The translations under genes were made by a program, and so were the position numbers. DNA of 53,269 nucleotides. It comes from Opitutus sp. GAS368 (GTDB lineage Bacteria; Verrucomicrobiota; Verrucomicrobiia; Opitutales; Opitutaceae). The notes beneath the pieces are model-generated. The model was given only the letters and a program-made list of their open reading frames with translations. It made no database searches and was not told the origin of the DNA. Positions 46,818-53,269 of the stretch are shown here, piece after piece (position 1 is the stretch's first letter; the number at the start of each line of letters is the position of its first letter). The stretch spans positions 1 to 53,269 of the forward strand of contig CAMBLN010000002.1 of the NCBI GenBank assembly GCA_945868215.1. Reading direction: 5' to 3'.

Positions 46818-47720
46818 ATGCCCCAGTCCCAGAAAATCCTCATCATCGAGGACGACCGCCTGCAGTTCCGCGTGACGGAACGCCTGCTGGCGAATGCGCG
46901 CATGGCGCGTTTCGAGGTGGATTGGGCGCAGACGTTTGAGGACGGTTTGAAGCGGCTGCTGACGGGGGCGTATGCGGCGTGTCTGCTGGATTATCAGCTG
47001 GGTGCGCGCGACGGGTTGGAGTTGTTGCGCGAGGCGAGGGCGAAGAACTGCCATACGCCGGTGATTTTTTTGACGGCGGATTCTTCGGAGCGGGTGGACG
47101 AGGCGGCGATGGAGGCGGGGGCCTCGGATTATCTGGTGAAAGGCGAGATCACGCCGCGGATGCTGGAGCGGTCGATCCGCTACAGTTTGAAGCTGGGCGA
47201 GGCGATGCGTGAACTGCGACGGCTGGCGACGCGCGATGCGTTGACGGGGTTGCTGAACCGCAGGGCGTTTGACGGGTTGCTGGCGGAGGAAGTGGATCGC
47301 GCGCGCCGGCTGGGGCATCCGCTCGCGCTGGTGGTGCTGGATCTGGATCATTTTAAAACGATCAACGACACGCACGGGCATCCGGCGGGGGATGCGGTGC
47401 TCGCGGCGGTCGGGAAGATGCTTGAAGGCGAAGTGCGGACGATCGACCGCGTGGCGCGCATCGGCGGAGAAGAGTTTGCGGTGTTGCTCATGGAGACGAC
47501 GGGCGAGGAAGGGCTGGCGGTGGCGAACCGGCTGGTGGCGGCGGTGCGCGGGCGTCCGGTGGAGGTGGCCGCCGGAGTGGCGCAGACGATCACGGTGAGT
47601 GCGGGCGTGGCGGGGCTGCCGGTTTACGGGGAGGGGGAAGTGGTGTTCATGGCGGCGGCCGACCGGGCGCTTTACCAAGCCAAGAACGGCGGACGCGACC
47701 GCGCGGTGCTTGCCTCTTAA
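46818..47720 (+). CDS. Response regulator with diguanylate cyclase (GGEEF) domain
   Basis: 300 residues. N-terminal REC domain with acidic pocket EDD, phosphoacceptor Asp in CLLDYQLGARDG, Thr in FLTADSS and Lys in DYLVKG. GGDEF domain from about residue 135 (DALTGLLNRRAF, LDLDHFKTINDTHGH, active loop GGEEF) with an upstream RTID inhibitory site five residues before it, so product feedback by c-di-GMP is expected. PleD/WspR-like layout. The cognate histidine kinase is not in the window. Confidence 0.92.
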   Translation: MPQSQKILIIEDDRLQFRVTERLLANARMARFEVDWAQTFEDGLKRLLTGAYAACLLDYQLGARDGLELLREARAKNCHTPVIFLTADSSERVDEAAMEAGASDYLVKGEITPRMLERSIRYSLKLGEAMRELRRLATRDALTGLLNRRAFDGLLAEEVDRARRLGHPLALVVLDLDHFKTINDTHGHPAGDAVLAAVGKMLEGEVRTIDRVARIGGEEFAVLLMETTGEEGLAVANRLVAAVRGRPVEVAAGVAQTITVSAGVAGLPVYGEGEVVFMAAADRALYQAKNGGRDRAVLAS

Positions 47721-47744
47721 CGACGGCGCGGCGAGCCTGCGCGC

Positions 47745-48116
47745 ATGGCGTTCACCGACTCATCGACGACTGTGGCCGAGATCAAAACCCGCGTGCTGGC
47801 GTTCGCGCGCGAACGGGACTGGGAGCAGTTTCACGCGCCGAAGAACCTGAGCATGGCGCTCGCCGCCGAGGCGGGGGAATTGATGGAGCACTTTTTATGG
47901 GCGACGCCCGAGGCCTCGCGCACGGTGGTGGCGGACCCGGCGAAACGCGCGAAGATCGAGGAAGAACTCGCCGACGTGGTCATCTATGCGCTCGAGTTTG
48001 CGAACATGACGGGCATCGACGTGGCGGCGGTGATCGAAAAGAAAATGGCGGCGAACGCGGCGAAGTATCCGGTCGAGAAAGCGAAGGGACGGTCGGACAA
48101 ATACACGGAGTTGTGA
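47745..48116 (+). CDS. MazG-like nucleotide pyrophosphohydrolase
   Basis: 123 residues. All-alpha NTP-PPase fold: PKNLSMALAAEAGELMEHFLW (EAGEL metal motif), then EEELADVVIYALEFANMTG (E-x2-E-x-D pattern). This short RS21-C6/dCTPase-like type removes non-canonical dNTPs. It follows the GGEEF gene by 24 nt on the same strand and is followed by a small membrane protein. Confidence 0.9.
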   Translation: MAFTDSSTTVAEIKTRVLAFARERDWEQFHAPKNLSMALAAEAGELMEHFLWATPEASRTVVADPAKRAKIEEELADVVIYALEFANMTGIDVAAVIEKKMAANAAKYPVEKAKGRSDKYTEL

Positions 48117-48149
48117 GGGCGGGGAGAGCGATCTGAAATTCATACGAGC

Positions 48150-48509
48150 ATGAACAAGACGACCGCGGTTGTCCGGAATTATTACGTGCTGCCCTGCTGT
48201 TTGCTGCTGCTGAATCTGGTGAACAGCCTGGTGGGCTATAAGGCGGAGATGATTGCGGAACCGTTTTTGCGGACGCTGACGGTGATCCTCTTGGTTTTAT
48301 GCGGTGCGTCGCTGGTGGCCTTCGTGCTGGCGCCGGCGATCGGGATGGCGGTGAATGCGTTGCAGCGAGGAAGCCGGCAGGGCGGCGGAAAAATGGGCGA
48401 GACGATTTTTCTGCTGATACTCGGAGCGGGGGTGTTCTGGTGTTATTACCAGCTTTGCAACCACGGACCGGCGGCGTTGTTGCCGGCGGGTTGGCGGAAT
48501 CCGAGCTAG
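48150..48509 (+). CDS. Small membrane protein
   Basis: 119 residues with three hydrophobic segments: VLPCCLLLLNLVNSLVGY, LTVILLVLCGASLVAFVLAP and IFLLILGAGVFWCYYQL. The linker before the last helix is Gly/Lys-rich (RGSRQGGGKMGE). No family recognised. The stop overlaps the convergent gluQRS stop by 4 nt. Confidence 0.7.
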   Translation: MNKTTAVVRNYYVLPCCLLLLNLVNSLVGYKAEMIAEPFLRTLTVILLVLCGASLVAFVLAPAIGMAVNALQRGSRQGGGKMGETIFLLILGAGVFWCYYQLCNHGPAALLPAGWRNPS

Positions 48510-49366
48510 AGGCAAACGGACTCGTCGGCGAATTGGCGGAGGATTTCGGACGGAGTTGTGCCGCGCTCGCGCAGGGTGCGGAGGGAGAGGGAATCGTGGC
48601 GTTTGGCGAGGCGTTCGCCGCGGTCGTCGAGCATGAGCGGACAATGATAATACGCGGGCACGACGTGGCCGAGGGCGCGGATCACGAGGAGCTGGCGGAA
48701 GGTGGACTTGATGAGATCGGCACCGCGCACGACCTCGGTGATGCCGAGTTCGGCATCGTCCACGGCGCAGGCCAGTTGATAGCTGGGCACGCCGTCTTTG
48801 CGCCAGACGAGGAAGTCGCCGAAATCTTTTCCGGCGACAGCGGACTGAAGGCCGCAGCGGGCGTCGTTGAAGGCGAGGGTTTCACCGTCGGGCACGCGGA
48901 AGCGCCAGTTGGTCGCGAGTCCGGCGGCATCGAGCGAAGGCAGCGGGGCGTCGGGGGCCGGGCGGAAAGACGGCGGATAAAGCGGCTCGTCGTGTTCGCC
49001 GCCCTCGTGCGGGGCGGAGACGGAGGCCTCGGCGAGTTCGCGGCGTGAATGGTGGCAGGGGAAAATCAAGCCGGCGGCGTGCAGGCGGGCGAGTGCGGCG
49101 CGGTAGGCAGGGAGACGTTGTGATTGGGTGATGACGGGATCTTCCCACGCGAGACCAAGCCAGCGGAGATCGGCGAGCATGGCCTCGACGAAATCGGGGC
49201 GCACGCGGGAGGCGTCGAGGTCATCGTTGCGCAGCAGGAGGCGTCCGCCAGCGGCGAGAGCGCGTTGTCGGGCGATCCAGAACGTGCGCGCATGACCCAG
49301 ATGCAGGTAGCCCGTGGGCGAGGGGGCGAGACGGCCGGTGTAGGACGGGTTAACCACGGAATTCAC
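48506..49366 (-). CDS. gluQ: Glutamyl-Q tRNA(Asp) synthetase
   Basis: 286 residues; a truncated GluRS lacking the anticodon-binding domain, which makes Glu-queuosine on tRNA-Asp. HIGH-like motif SPTGYLHLGHARTF and KMSKS-like motif RLAKRHDSLSL are present. The zinc-site region is degenerate: the usual C-x-C...Y-x3-C becomes C-x-H (FPCHHSRREL) and LYPPSFR without the last Cys. The GTG at 49366 falls in a repeat-like segment (49350-49437); another GTG at 49357 is just as plausible. Confidence 0.88.
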   Translation of the reverse strand: MNSVVNPSYTGRLAPSPTGYLHLGHARTFWIARQRALAAGGRLLLRNDDLDASRVRPDFVEAMLADLRWLGLAWEDPVITQSQRLPAYRAALARLHAAGLIFPCHHSRRELAEASVSAPHEGGEHDEPLYPPSFRPAPDAPLPSLDAAGLATNWRFRVPDGETLAFNDARCGLQSAVAGKDFGDFLVWRKDGVPSYQLACAVDDAELGITEVVRGADLIKSTFRQLLVIRALGHVVPAYYHCPLMLDDRGERLAKRHDSLSLRTLRERGTTPSEILRQFADESVCL

Positions 49367-49437
49367 GGGAGGGCGCGGACACGAAAGAAACCAAATCAGG
49401 GTTTTAATCGGTGTCCATCCGTGTCATCGGTGGGGGA
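49350..49437. repeat. Dispersed inverted-repeat element at the gluQRS 5' end
   Basis: The left side (CCACGGAATTCACGGGAGGG...) and right side (...GGTGTCCATCCGTGTCATCG) are degenerate inverted copies of the CCACGGA-x-CACGGATGGACACGG type intergenic repeat known from many bacterial genomes, with AAACCAAATCAGGGTTTT at the centre. It lies between divergent gluQRS and the LOG gene and contributes the first codons of gluQRS. Confidence 0.6.
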
Positions 49438-49442
49438 AAATT

Positions 49443-50015
49443 ATGGCCAAGCTCCTCTGCGTGTATTGCTCGTCCAGCACCAAGATCGACCCGAAGTATT
49501 ACGAGGCGGGCGAACGGCTCGGGCGCGAGATGGTCGCGCATGGTTGGGGGCTGGTTTACGGAGGCGGCAACATCGGGCTGATGGGCGTGGTGGCGCGCAG
49601 TGTCAAAGAGGCGGGTGGCACGGTGGTGGGCGTGATTCCGGATTTTATGCAGGTGCGTGAACTGGCTTATGTGGAGGCGACGGAACTCGTCGTCGTTGCC
49701 ACGATGCGGGAACGTAAACGCATCATGGCGGAACGGGCGGATGCGTTTCTGACGTTGCCGGGCGGCATCGGCACGCTGGAGGAGATGACGGAGATCATGA
49801 GCGAACGTTATCTGAATCTCACGGGGAAGCCGCTGGTGTTGTTCAACCAGGACGGATTTTACGACGACCTGTTGAAATTTTTTGAGCGGATGGTCGCGGA
49901 GAAATTCAAGTCGGCGGGACTGGCCGAACTGCTGGCGGTGGCGGCGACGATCAAGGACGTGTGGCCGTTGCTGAACGAGCCCAAGGCGTTCGAGGCGGAC
50001 AAGCTGTGGCGGTGA
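49443..50015 (+). CDS. LOG family protein (cytokinin riboside phosphoribohydrolase-like)
   Basis: 190 residues. Rossmann-type lysine-decarboxylase-like fold with the LOG motif LPGGIGTLEEM and the MRERKRIM catalytic segment; VYGGGNIGLMG near the N-terminus. Family enzymes hydrolyse nucleoside monophosphates to base and ribose 5-phosphate (TIGR00730). A common housekeeping gene whose bacterial role is often unclear. Confidence 0.9.
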   Translation: MAKLLCVYCSSSTKIDPKYYEAGERLGREMVAHGWGLVYGGGNIGLMGVVARSVKEAGGTVVGVIPDFMQVRELAYVEATELVVVATMRERKRIMAERADAFLTLPGGIGTLEEMTEIMSERYLNLTGKPLVLFNQDGFYDDLLKFFERMVAEKFKSAGLAELLAVAATIKDVWPLLNEPKAFEADKLWR

Positions 50016-50032
50016 CGGGCGTGGTGGCGCGG

Positions 50033-51559
50033 TTACAGCGGGGCGGAGTTGAGCAGAGATTCGATTTTGCGGGCGAGGGCGGTGGAGGCTTCGTCGAGCC
50101 AGCGGGCACCTTTTTCGGGAGTCGCGAGCGTGGCGTCGCCGAGGACGCCGCTTTGGGAAAGGTCGGAGGTTTTCCAGGCGAACACGGCGGCGGCGCTCTC
50201 GGGGCGGAGCGAGCCGGGCGAATCGATGCGGGCGGGATATTCGCAGACGGCGCGATCCATGTGGACCAGCGAAGGGGTGGCGGCGAGGAGCAGGGACGTT
50301 TCCCATTCGCCGGCGTGAAATCCGAACGCGGATTCCTGGGGAGATTGGGACGCACGGTAGTGGCCGCTCAGCATGCCGGCGCGCAGGCCGAGCGTGGTTT
50401 GCATTTCGCGGAGGACGGGCACGATGACGGCGCTGTTGCCGCCGTGGGTGTTGAGCACGGCGATTTGGCGGAAGCCCAGGGCTTTCAAGTTGGCGGCGAG
50501 CGCGAGCAGCTGGCGGCGCAGCGTGCGGGCGGAAAGGCTGATCGTGCCGCAGAAATCGGAGTGCTCGGTGCTCTTGCCGTAGGTAAGCGGCGGGGCGATG
50601 AAGACGCGCGCGTCGGGGGATAGTTTTGGAAGCGTGTGATCCAGCCAGATGCGTCCGAGCAAGGCGTCGGTGCCGAGCGGGAGATGATGGCCGTGTTGCT
50701 CGATCGCGCCGGTGGGAATGATCACGAGGGCACGCGCCTTGTCGGGGAGCGCGGCGAGTTCATCGGCGGTGAGGGCGGACAATTCGCGGGATTGCGCGGT
50801 GACCACGACCGCGGGAGCGGTTACCGCGGAAGGCGGTGGCAACGTGAGGCCGGTGTCGTGCGCGACGATCTCGACGAGCAAGTCGGCGAGACGGGAGGTG
50901 GCTTCCGTGAAGAGCTGTGCGCCGTTCAGTGCGGCGTCGGGTGCGGGCGCGGCGGGTTGATTAAAATAACCCGGACGGAAATCCGTGTCGCGCACGTCGG
51001 CGGGCGCGGAAGTAGGCGCTGGAGTGCGATGGAGCAAATGGGAAGCGACGGCTTGGGTGCGCGGGCGGTTGGCGTCGGCGGGGTGGAAACCGAGTCCGAG
51101 TCCCGCAGTGCTGATCACGTAGGTGCGCAGGTTGCAAGTGACACGGGCATCGAGGGCGACGGTGGCGACGATTTCGCCATTCCACGGGCTGGTGTTGAAA
51201 AAAAGGATACGGGTGAAGCCCGAGGCTTTCACGCCGGCGATGATTTCGTTGAGCGCGTCGAGGGCGGTTTCGGTATCCACGCCGAAGTGCGTGTGCGCGT
51301 AGGGTGCGGCGGCAAGACGCAGAGGCGGCAGCACCAGCACGTGTGCTTGGGTGTTGGCTGAGGTGATTGCGCCGCGCAGGACGGAGGAGCCGACGGTTTC
51401 CTCGGTGTTGAGCGGCAGGCCGAATCCGTGATCGGCGAAGCCGTGAACCGGCAGCACGACGAGCGTGCGGTCCTTGTCCGGGCGGGCGGACAAACCGCTC
51501 CACGTCTGGTGGGCCCAGGCGGTCGCGGGGTCGGCATTGGCGATCCAGAGTGAGGACAT
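50033..51559 (-). CDS. Two-domain creatininase-family protein
   Basis: 508 residues from ATG 51559, about twice the normal creatininase length. Two homologous domains are apparent. C-terminal domain (from about residue 245): LVIIPTGAIEQHGHHLPLGTD with Glu-x-His and Asp ligands, LNTHGGNSAVI, GFHAGEWETSLLL, all intact. N-terminal domain: LVVLPVHGFADHGFGLPLNT, FFNTSPWNGEIV, LGFHPADANRPRT, where most metal ligands are lost. The creatininase fold covers amidohydrolases such as creatinine, mycofactocin and formamidopyrimidine-processing enzymes; the substrate is unknown. No signal peptide. Confidence 0.88.
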   Translation of the reverse strand: MSSLWIANADPATAWAHQTWSGLSARPDKDRTLVVLPVHGFADHGFGLPLNTEETVGSSVLRGAITSANTQAHVLVLPPLRLAAAPYAHTHFGVDTETALDALNEIIAGVKASGFTRILFFNTSPWNGEIVATVALDARVTCNLRTYVISTAGLGLGFHPADANRPRTQAVASHLLHRTPAPTSAPADVRDTDFRPGYFNQPAAPAPDAALNGAQLFTEATSRLADLLVEIVAHDTGLTLPPPSAVTAPAVVVTAQSRELSALTADELAALPDKARALVIIPTGAIEQHGHHLPLGTDALLGRIWLDHTLPKLSPDARVFIAPPLTYGKSTEHSDFCGTISLSARTLRRQLLALAANLKALGFRQIAVLNTHGGNSAVIVPVLREMQTTLGLRAGMLSGHYRASQSPQESAFGFHAGEWETSLLLAATPSLVHMDRAVCEYPARIDSPGSLRPESAAAVFAWKTSDLSQSGVLGDATLATPEKGARWLDEASTALARKIESLLNSAPL

Positions 51560-51612
51560 GGGCGGGAAGATTAGCGGGGTGGCGAAGCGGGGCGCAAGGT
51601 TGCGGGCGGCGG

Positions 51613-52047
51613 TCAACGCCCGGCTTTGAGCAGGTCATCGACGACTCCGCCGATCACCTCGTCGACGCGGGTGCTGAAGGCGACCTGCTTCAGGTAGGAG
51701 GCGGTCACGTAGGGGAAGACGGCCTGAGGATCGCGGGCGCCGATTTTCAGGTAGACCATGTGATTGGAGAAATCCCAGGACCAGCGGTCTTCATACACGA
51801 TGACGGCTTGGGCCGAATCAGGCAGCATCGTGATGGGACCGCTTTCGGCTTCAAAGCCGCGCGCCTGCAAGGCCCGCACGATGCGCCCGTCGATGCCGTG
51901 GTTGTCCTTAAGATTGCGAAGCACGAAGAACCGGTGGACCTCCTTCAGGTTGCGGCCTTTTTCGACAACCTGGGTGTCGGTCGAGGCACAGCCGGTGGCG
52001 AGCGCACAGACCAGCAGCAGCAAAACGAATTGAAGGGCGGATTTCAT
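51613..52047 (-). CDS. Lipoprotein of unknown function
   Basis: 144 residues from ATG 52047. Lipoprotein signal peptide (FVLLLLVCALATGCAS, lipobox LATGC). The mature part has an N-terminal VVEKGRNLKEVHRFFVLRN, a conserved-looking DRWSWDFSNHMVYLKIGARD strand region and a C-terminal helix (DEVIGGVVDDLLKAG). It resembles the lipoprotein family with a 'VYEDxWxWDxxxYL' core seen as DUF4136-like proteins, but this is tentative. It is 53 nt upstream of the creatininase gene. Confidence 0.75.
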   Translation of the reverse strand: MKSALQFVLLLLVCALATGCASTDTQVVEKGRNLKEVHRFFVLRNLKDNHGIDGRIVRALQARGFEAESGPITMLPDSAQAVIVYEDRWSWDFSNHMVYLKIGARDPQAVFPYVTASYLKQVAFSTRVDEVIGGVVDDLLKAGR

Positions 52048-52132
52048 GTAAACACCCAGCCACGACGGAAATCGTCCGCGCTGCAATCCTCAGTTGCACG
52101 GCGGGGCGGGGTGGACAGTCTGCTCCGCACAC

Positions 52133-52993
52133 ATGGCCATCATCGGCAAACGCAACCAACTCACCGTCCTCAAGTCCGCGCCGCCCGGGTTCTACCTCGA
52201 CGGCGGTCCGCATGGCGAATTGCTGCTGCCGGGCGCCTTGATTCCCGAGGGGGCGAAGGTGGGCGACACGCTGGACGTGTTTCTTTACCGCGACTCGGAG
52301 GACCGGCTGGTCACGACTTCGGAAATTCCGCACGCGCAAGTCGGCGAGTTTGCTTATCTGCGGGTTGTGAGCGTCGCGCCGCGCATCGGCGTGTTTCTTG
52401 ATTGGGGACTTTCCAAGGACCTGCTTTTGCCGATCCGTGAGATCAAGCAGGAAGGCGTGCAACAGGGCGACTGGCTGGTCGTGTTTGTTTATCTCGATGA
52501 GAAGACAGACCGCATCGTGGCGAGCATGCGGGTCAAGCGCCACCTGAGCACCCAGCCGCCGGCCTATGCCGAGGGCCAGCAGGTCAATCTGCTCGTCACG
52601 GGCGAGACGCCGCTCGGCTACAACGCCATCGTGGAAAACGCGCACTTCGGCCTGCTTTACCACAACGACATTTCGACTCCACTGGGAACCGGGTTGTGCG
52701 TTGACGGTTTTGTGCGCGCGGTGCGCGAAGACGGGAAAATCGACCTGAGCCTGGATCGTGCCGGGCACCAGCGCATCGATGTGAACACCGAGGTGGTGTT
52801 CGATGCGCTCAAGAAGGCGGGTGGACGCCTGCCGTTTCATGACAACAGCACGCCGGAGGAGATCCGGGCGGCGTTCGGCCTGAGCAAAAAGGCGTTCAAA
52901 CAGGCGATCGGTTCACTCTTCAAGGAGCGCCGGATCGTCATCTCCAAGCATGGTATCCGGATTTCAGATACCCAACCCGCGTCCGCATCCTGA
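52133..52993 (+). CDS. CvfB-like S1 RNA-binding protein
   Basis: 286 residues from ATG 52133. Several S1-like beta-barrels: LTVLKSAPPGFYLDGGPHGE, SVAPRIGVFLDWGLSKDLLL, LVTGETPLGYNAIVENAHFG and a C-terminal winged-helix-like part (EEIRAAFGLSKKAFKQAIGS). This is the architecture of CvfB/YitL RNA-binding proteins, which regulate translation or RNA stability. It lies 10 nt ahead of the S4 gene. Confidence 0.88.
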   Translation: MAIIGKRNQLTVLKSAPPGFYLDGGPHGELLLPGALIPEGAKVGDTLDVFLYRDSEDRLVTTSEIPHAQVGEFAYLRVVSVAPRIGVFLDWGLSKDLLLPIREIKQEGVQQGDWLVVFVYLDEKTDRIVASMRVKRHLSTQPPAYAEGQQVNLLVTGETPLGYNAIVENAHFGLLYHNDISTPLGTGLCVDGFVRAVREDGKIDLSLDRAGHQRIDVNTEVVFDALKKAGGRLPFHDNSTPEEIRAAFGLSKKAFKQAIGSLFKERRIVISKHGIRISDTQPASAS

Positions 52994-53003
52994 TTTTCCA
53001 ACC

Positions 53004-53228
53004 ATGTCCGCATCCGAAACCACGCCCCGCACCGTCAATGTGAAAGCCGAGCCGATCGAGCTCTGCCAGCTGCTGAAATTCGCCGGACTGGCGGAGAGCG
53101 GCGGCGCCGCGAAGGCGGTCATCAGCGAAGGACAGGTGCTGCTCAACGGCGCCATCGAGACGCAGAAACGGAAGAAAGTCATGGGCGGGGACCGGGTGAC
53201 GTTCGGCGGCGAGACCGTGCTGGTGTAA
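53004..53228 (+). CDS. S4 domain RNA-binding protein (YbcJ-like)
   Basis: 74 residues from ATG 53004. A single S4 domain: IELCQLLKFAGLAESGGAAK, ISEGQVLLNGAIETQKRKKV, GGDRVTFGGETVLV. It matches stand-alone YbcJ-type S4 proteins, which probably contact rRNA or tRNA. Paired with the CvfB-like gene just upstream, likely in one transcript. The last 41 bases of the window after it show nothing. Confidence 0.9.
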   Translation: MSASETTPRTVNVKAEPIELCQLLKFAGLAESGGAAKAVISEGQVLLNGAIETQKRKKVMGGDRVTFGGETVLV

Positions 53229-53269
53229 GTCGGTTGAACCCGCAGTGACGCACGCAACGGGGATAATTT

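Overview
The window is high-GC chromosomal DNA that looks like a member of the Verrucomicrobiota, most likely Opitutaceae/Opitutales. I infer this from the mix of a DUF1800/DUF1501 pair, an autotransporter-type beta-strand-repeat protein, three proteins with PEP-CTERM sorting tails (PEP motif, hydrophobic helix, Arg cluster), frequent GTG starts with weak Shine-Dalgarno sequences, and dispersed intergenic inverted repeats. No phage, integrase, transposase, CRISPR array or rRNA was recognised. No gene-free stretch exceeds 300 bases.

Layout. 1-3805 (minus): the N-terminal part of a secreted repeat protein running off the left edge, then DUF1501 and DUF1800 genes. 3918-5735 (minus): alr and tsaB. 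5871-9252 (plus): the conserved proteostasis block tig-clpP-clpX, with a strong terminator between clpP and clpX. 9303-10094: a PEP-CTERM trypsin-like protease. 10105-16733 (minus): an M42 peptidase and a remnant polysaccharide-type operon (asnB-like gene, GT4 glycosyltransferase, a broken chimeric gene, a flavin disulfide oxidoreductase, an FkbM methyltransferase). 16914-18412 (minus): DJ-1/PfpI protein, tRNA-Ser(GCU), and a conserved acidic protein of unknown role. 18608-21438 (plus): acylphosphatase, ABC exporter and a membrane-anchored protein in overlapping frames. 21513-24465 (plus): the sulfate-activation genes cysC-cysD-cysN. 24512-26089: a membrane protein and menA.

26098-33710: a soluble-type sugar dehydrogenase, a PEP-CTERM gene interrupted by an amber codon, a VPAxY-repeat/peptidoglycan-binding protein, a luciferase-like monooxygenase, an ABC-F ATPase, a voltage-sensor K+ channel and a YkgJ-type cysteine-cluster protein. 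33824-39940: katG, a small conserved protein, metY, and an ArsR-SRPBCC-DUF899-small-membrane-protein operon. 40168-44950: a PEP-CTERM protein, DUF4256, radC, a membrane-anchored hypothetical, a SurA-like isomerase, an ElyC/YdcF-type protein and tRNA-His(GUG). 45054-53228: an EEP-family hydrolase, trpA, a response-regulator diguanylate cyclase, a MazG-like hydrolase, gluQRS, a LOG protein, a two-domain creatininase-like protein, a lipoprotein, and two RNA-binding proteins (CvfB-like and S4).

The best leads are: (i) the promoter of the first gene, whose -35/-10 spacer is filled by a palindrome that recurs almost identically near the asnB operon; (ii) the chimeric remnant at 13384-13762, which joins the start of a polysaccharide ABC permease to the end of an acyltransferase and is also frameshifted; (iii) the in-frame TAG in a PEP-CTERM gene; (iv) an asparagine synthetase whose conserved glutamine-binding Glu is Ala; (v) a fused creatininase pair with one metal-less half; (vi) a 54-bp near-perfect palindrome behind katG. 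I do not see a clear, complete new defence or mobile system.
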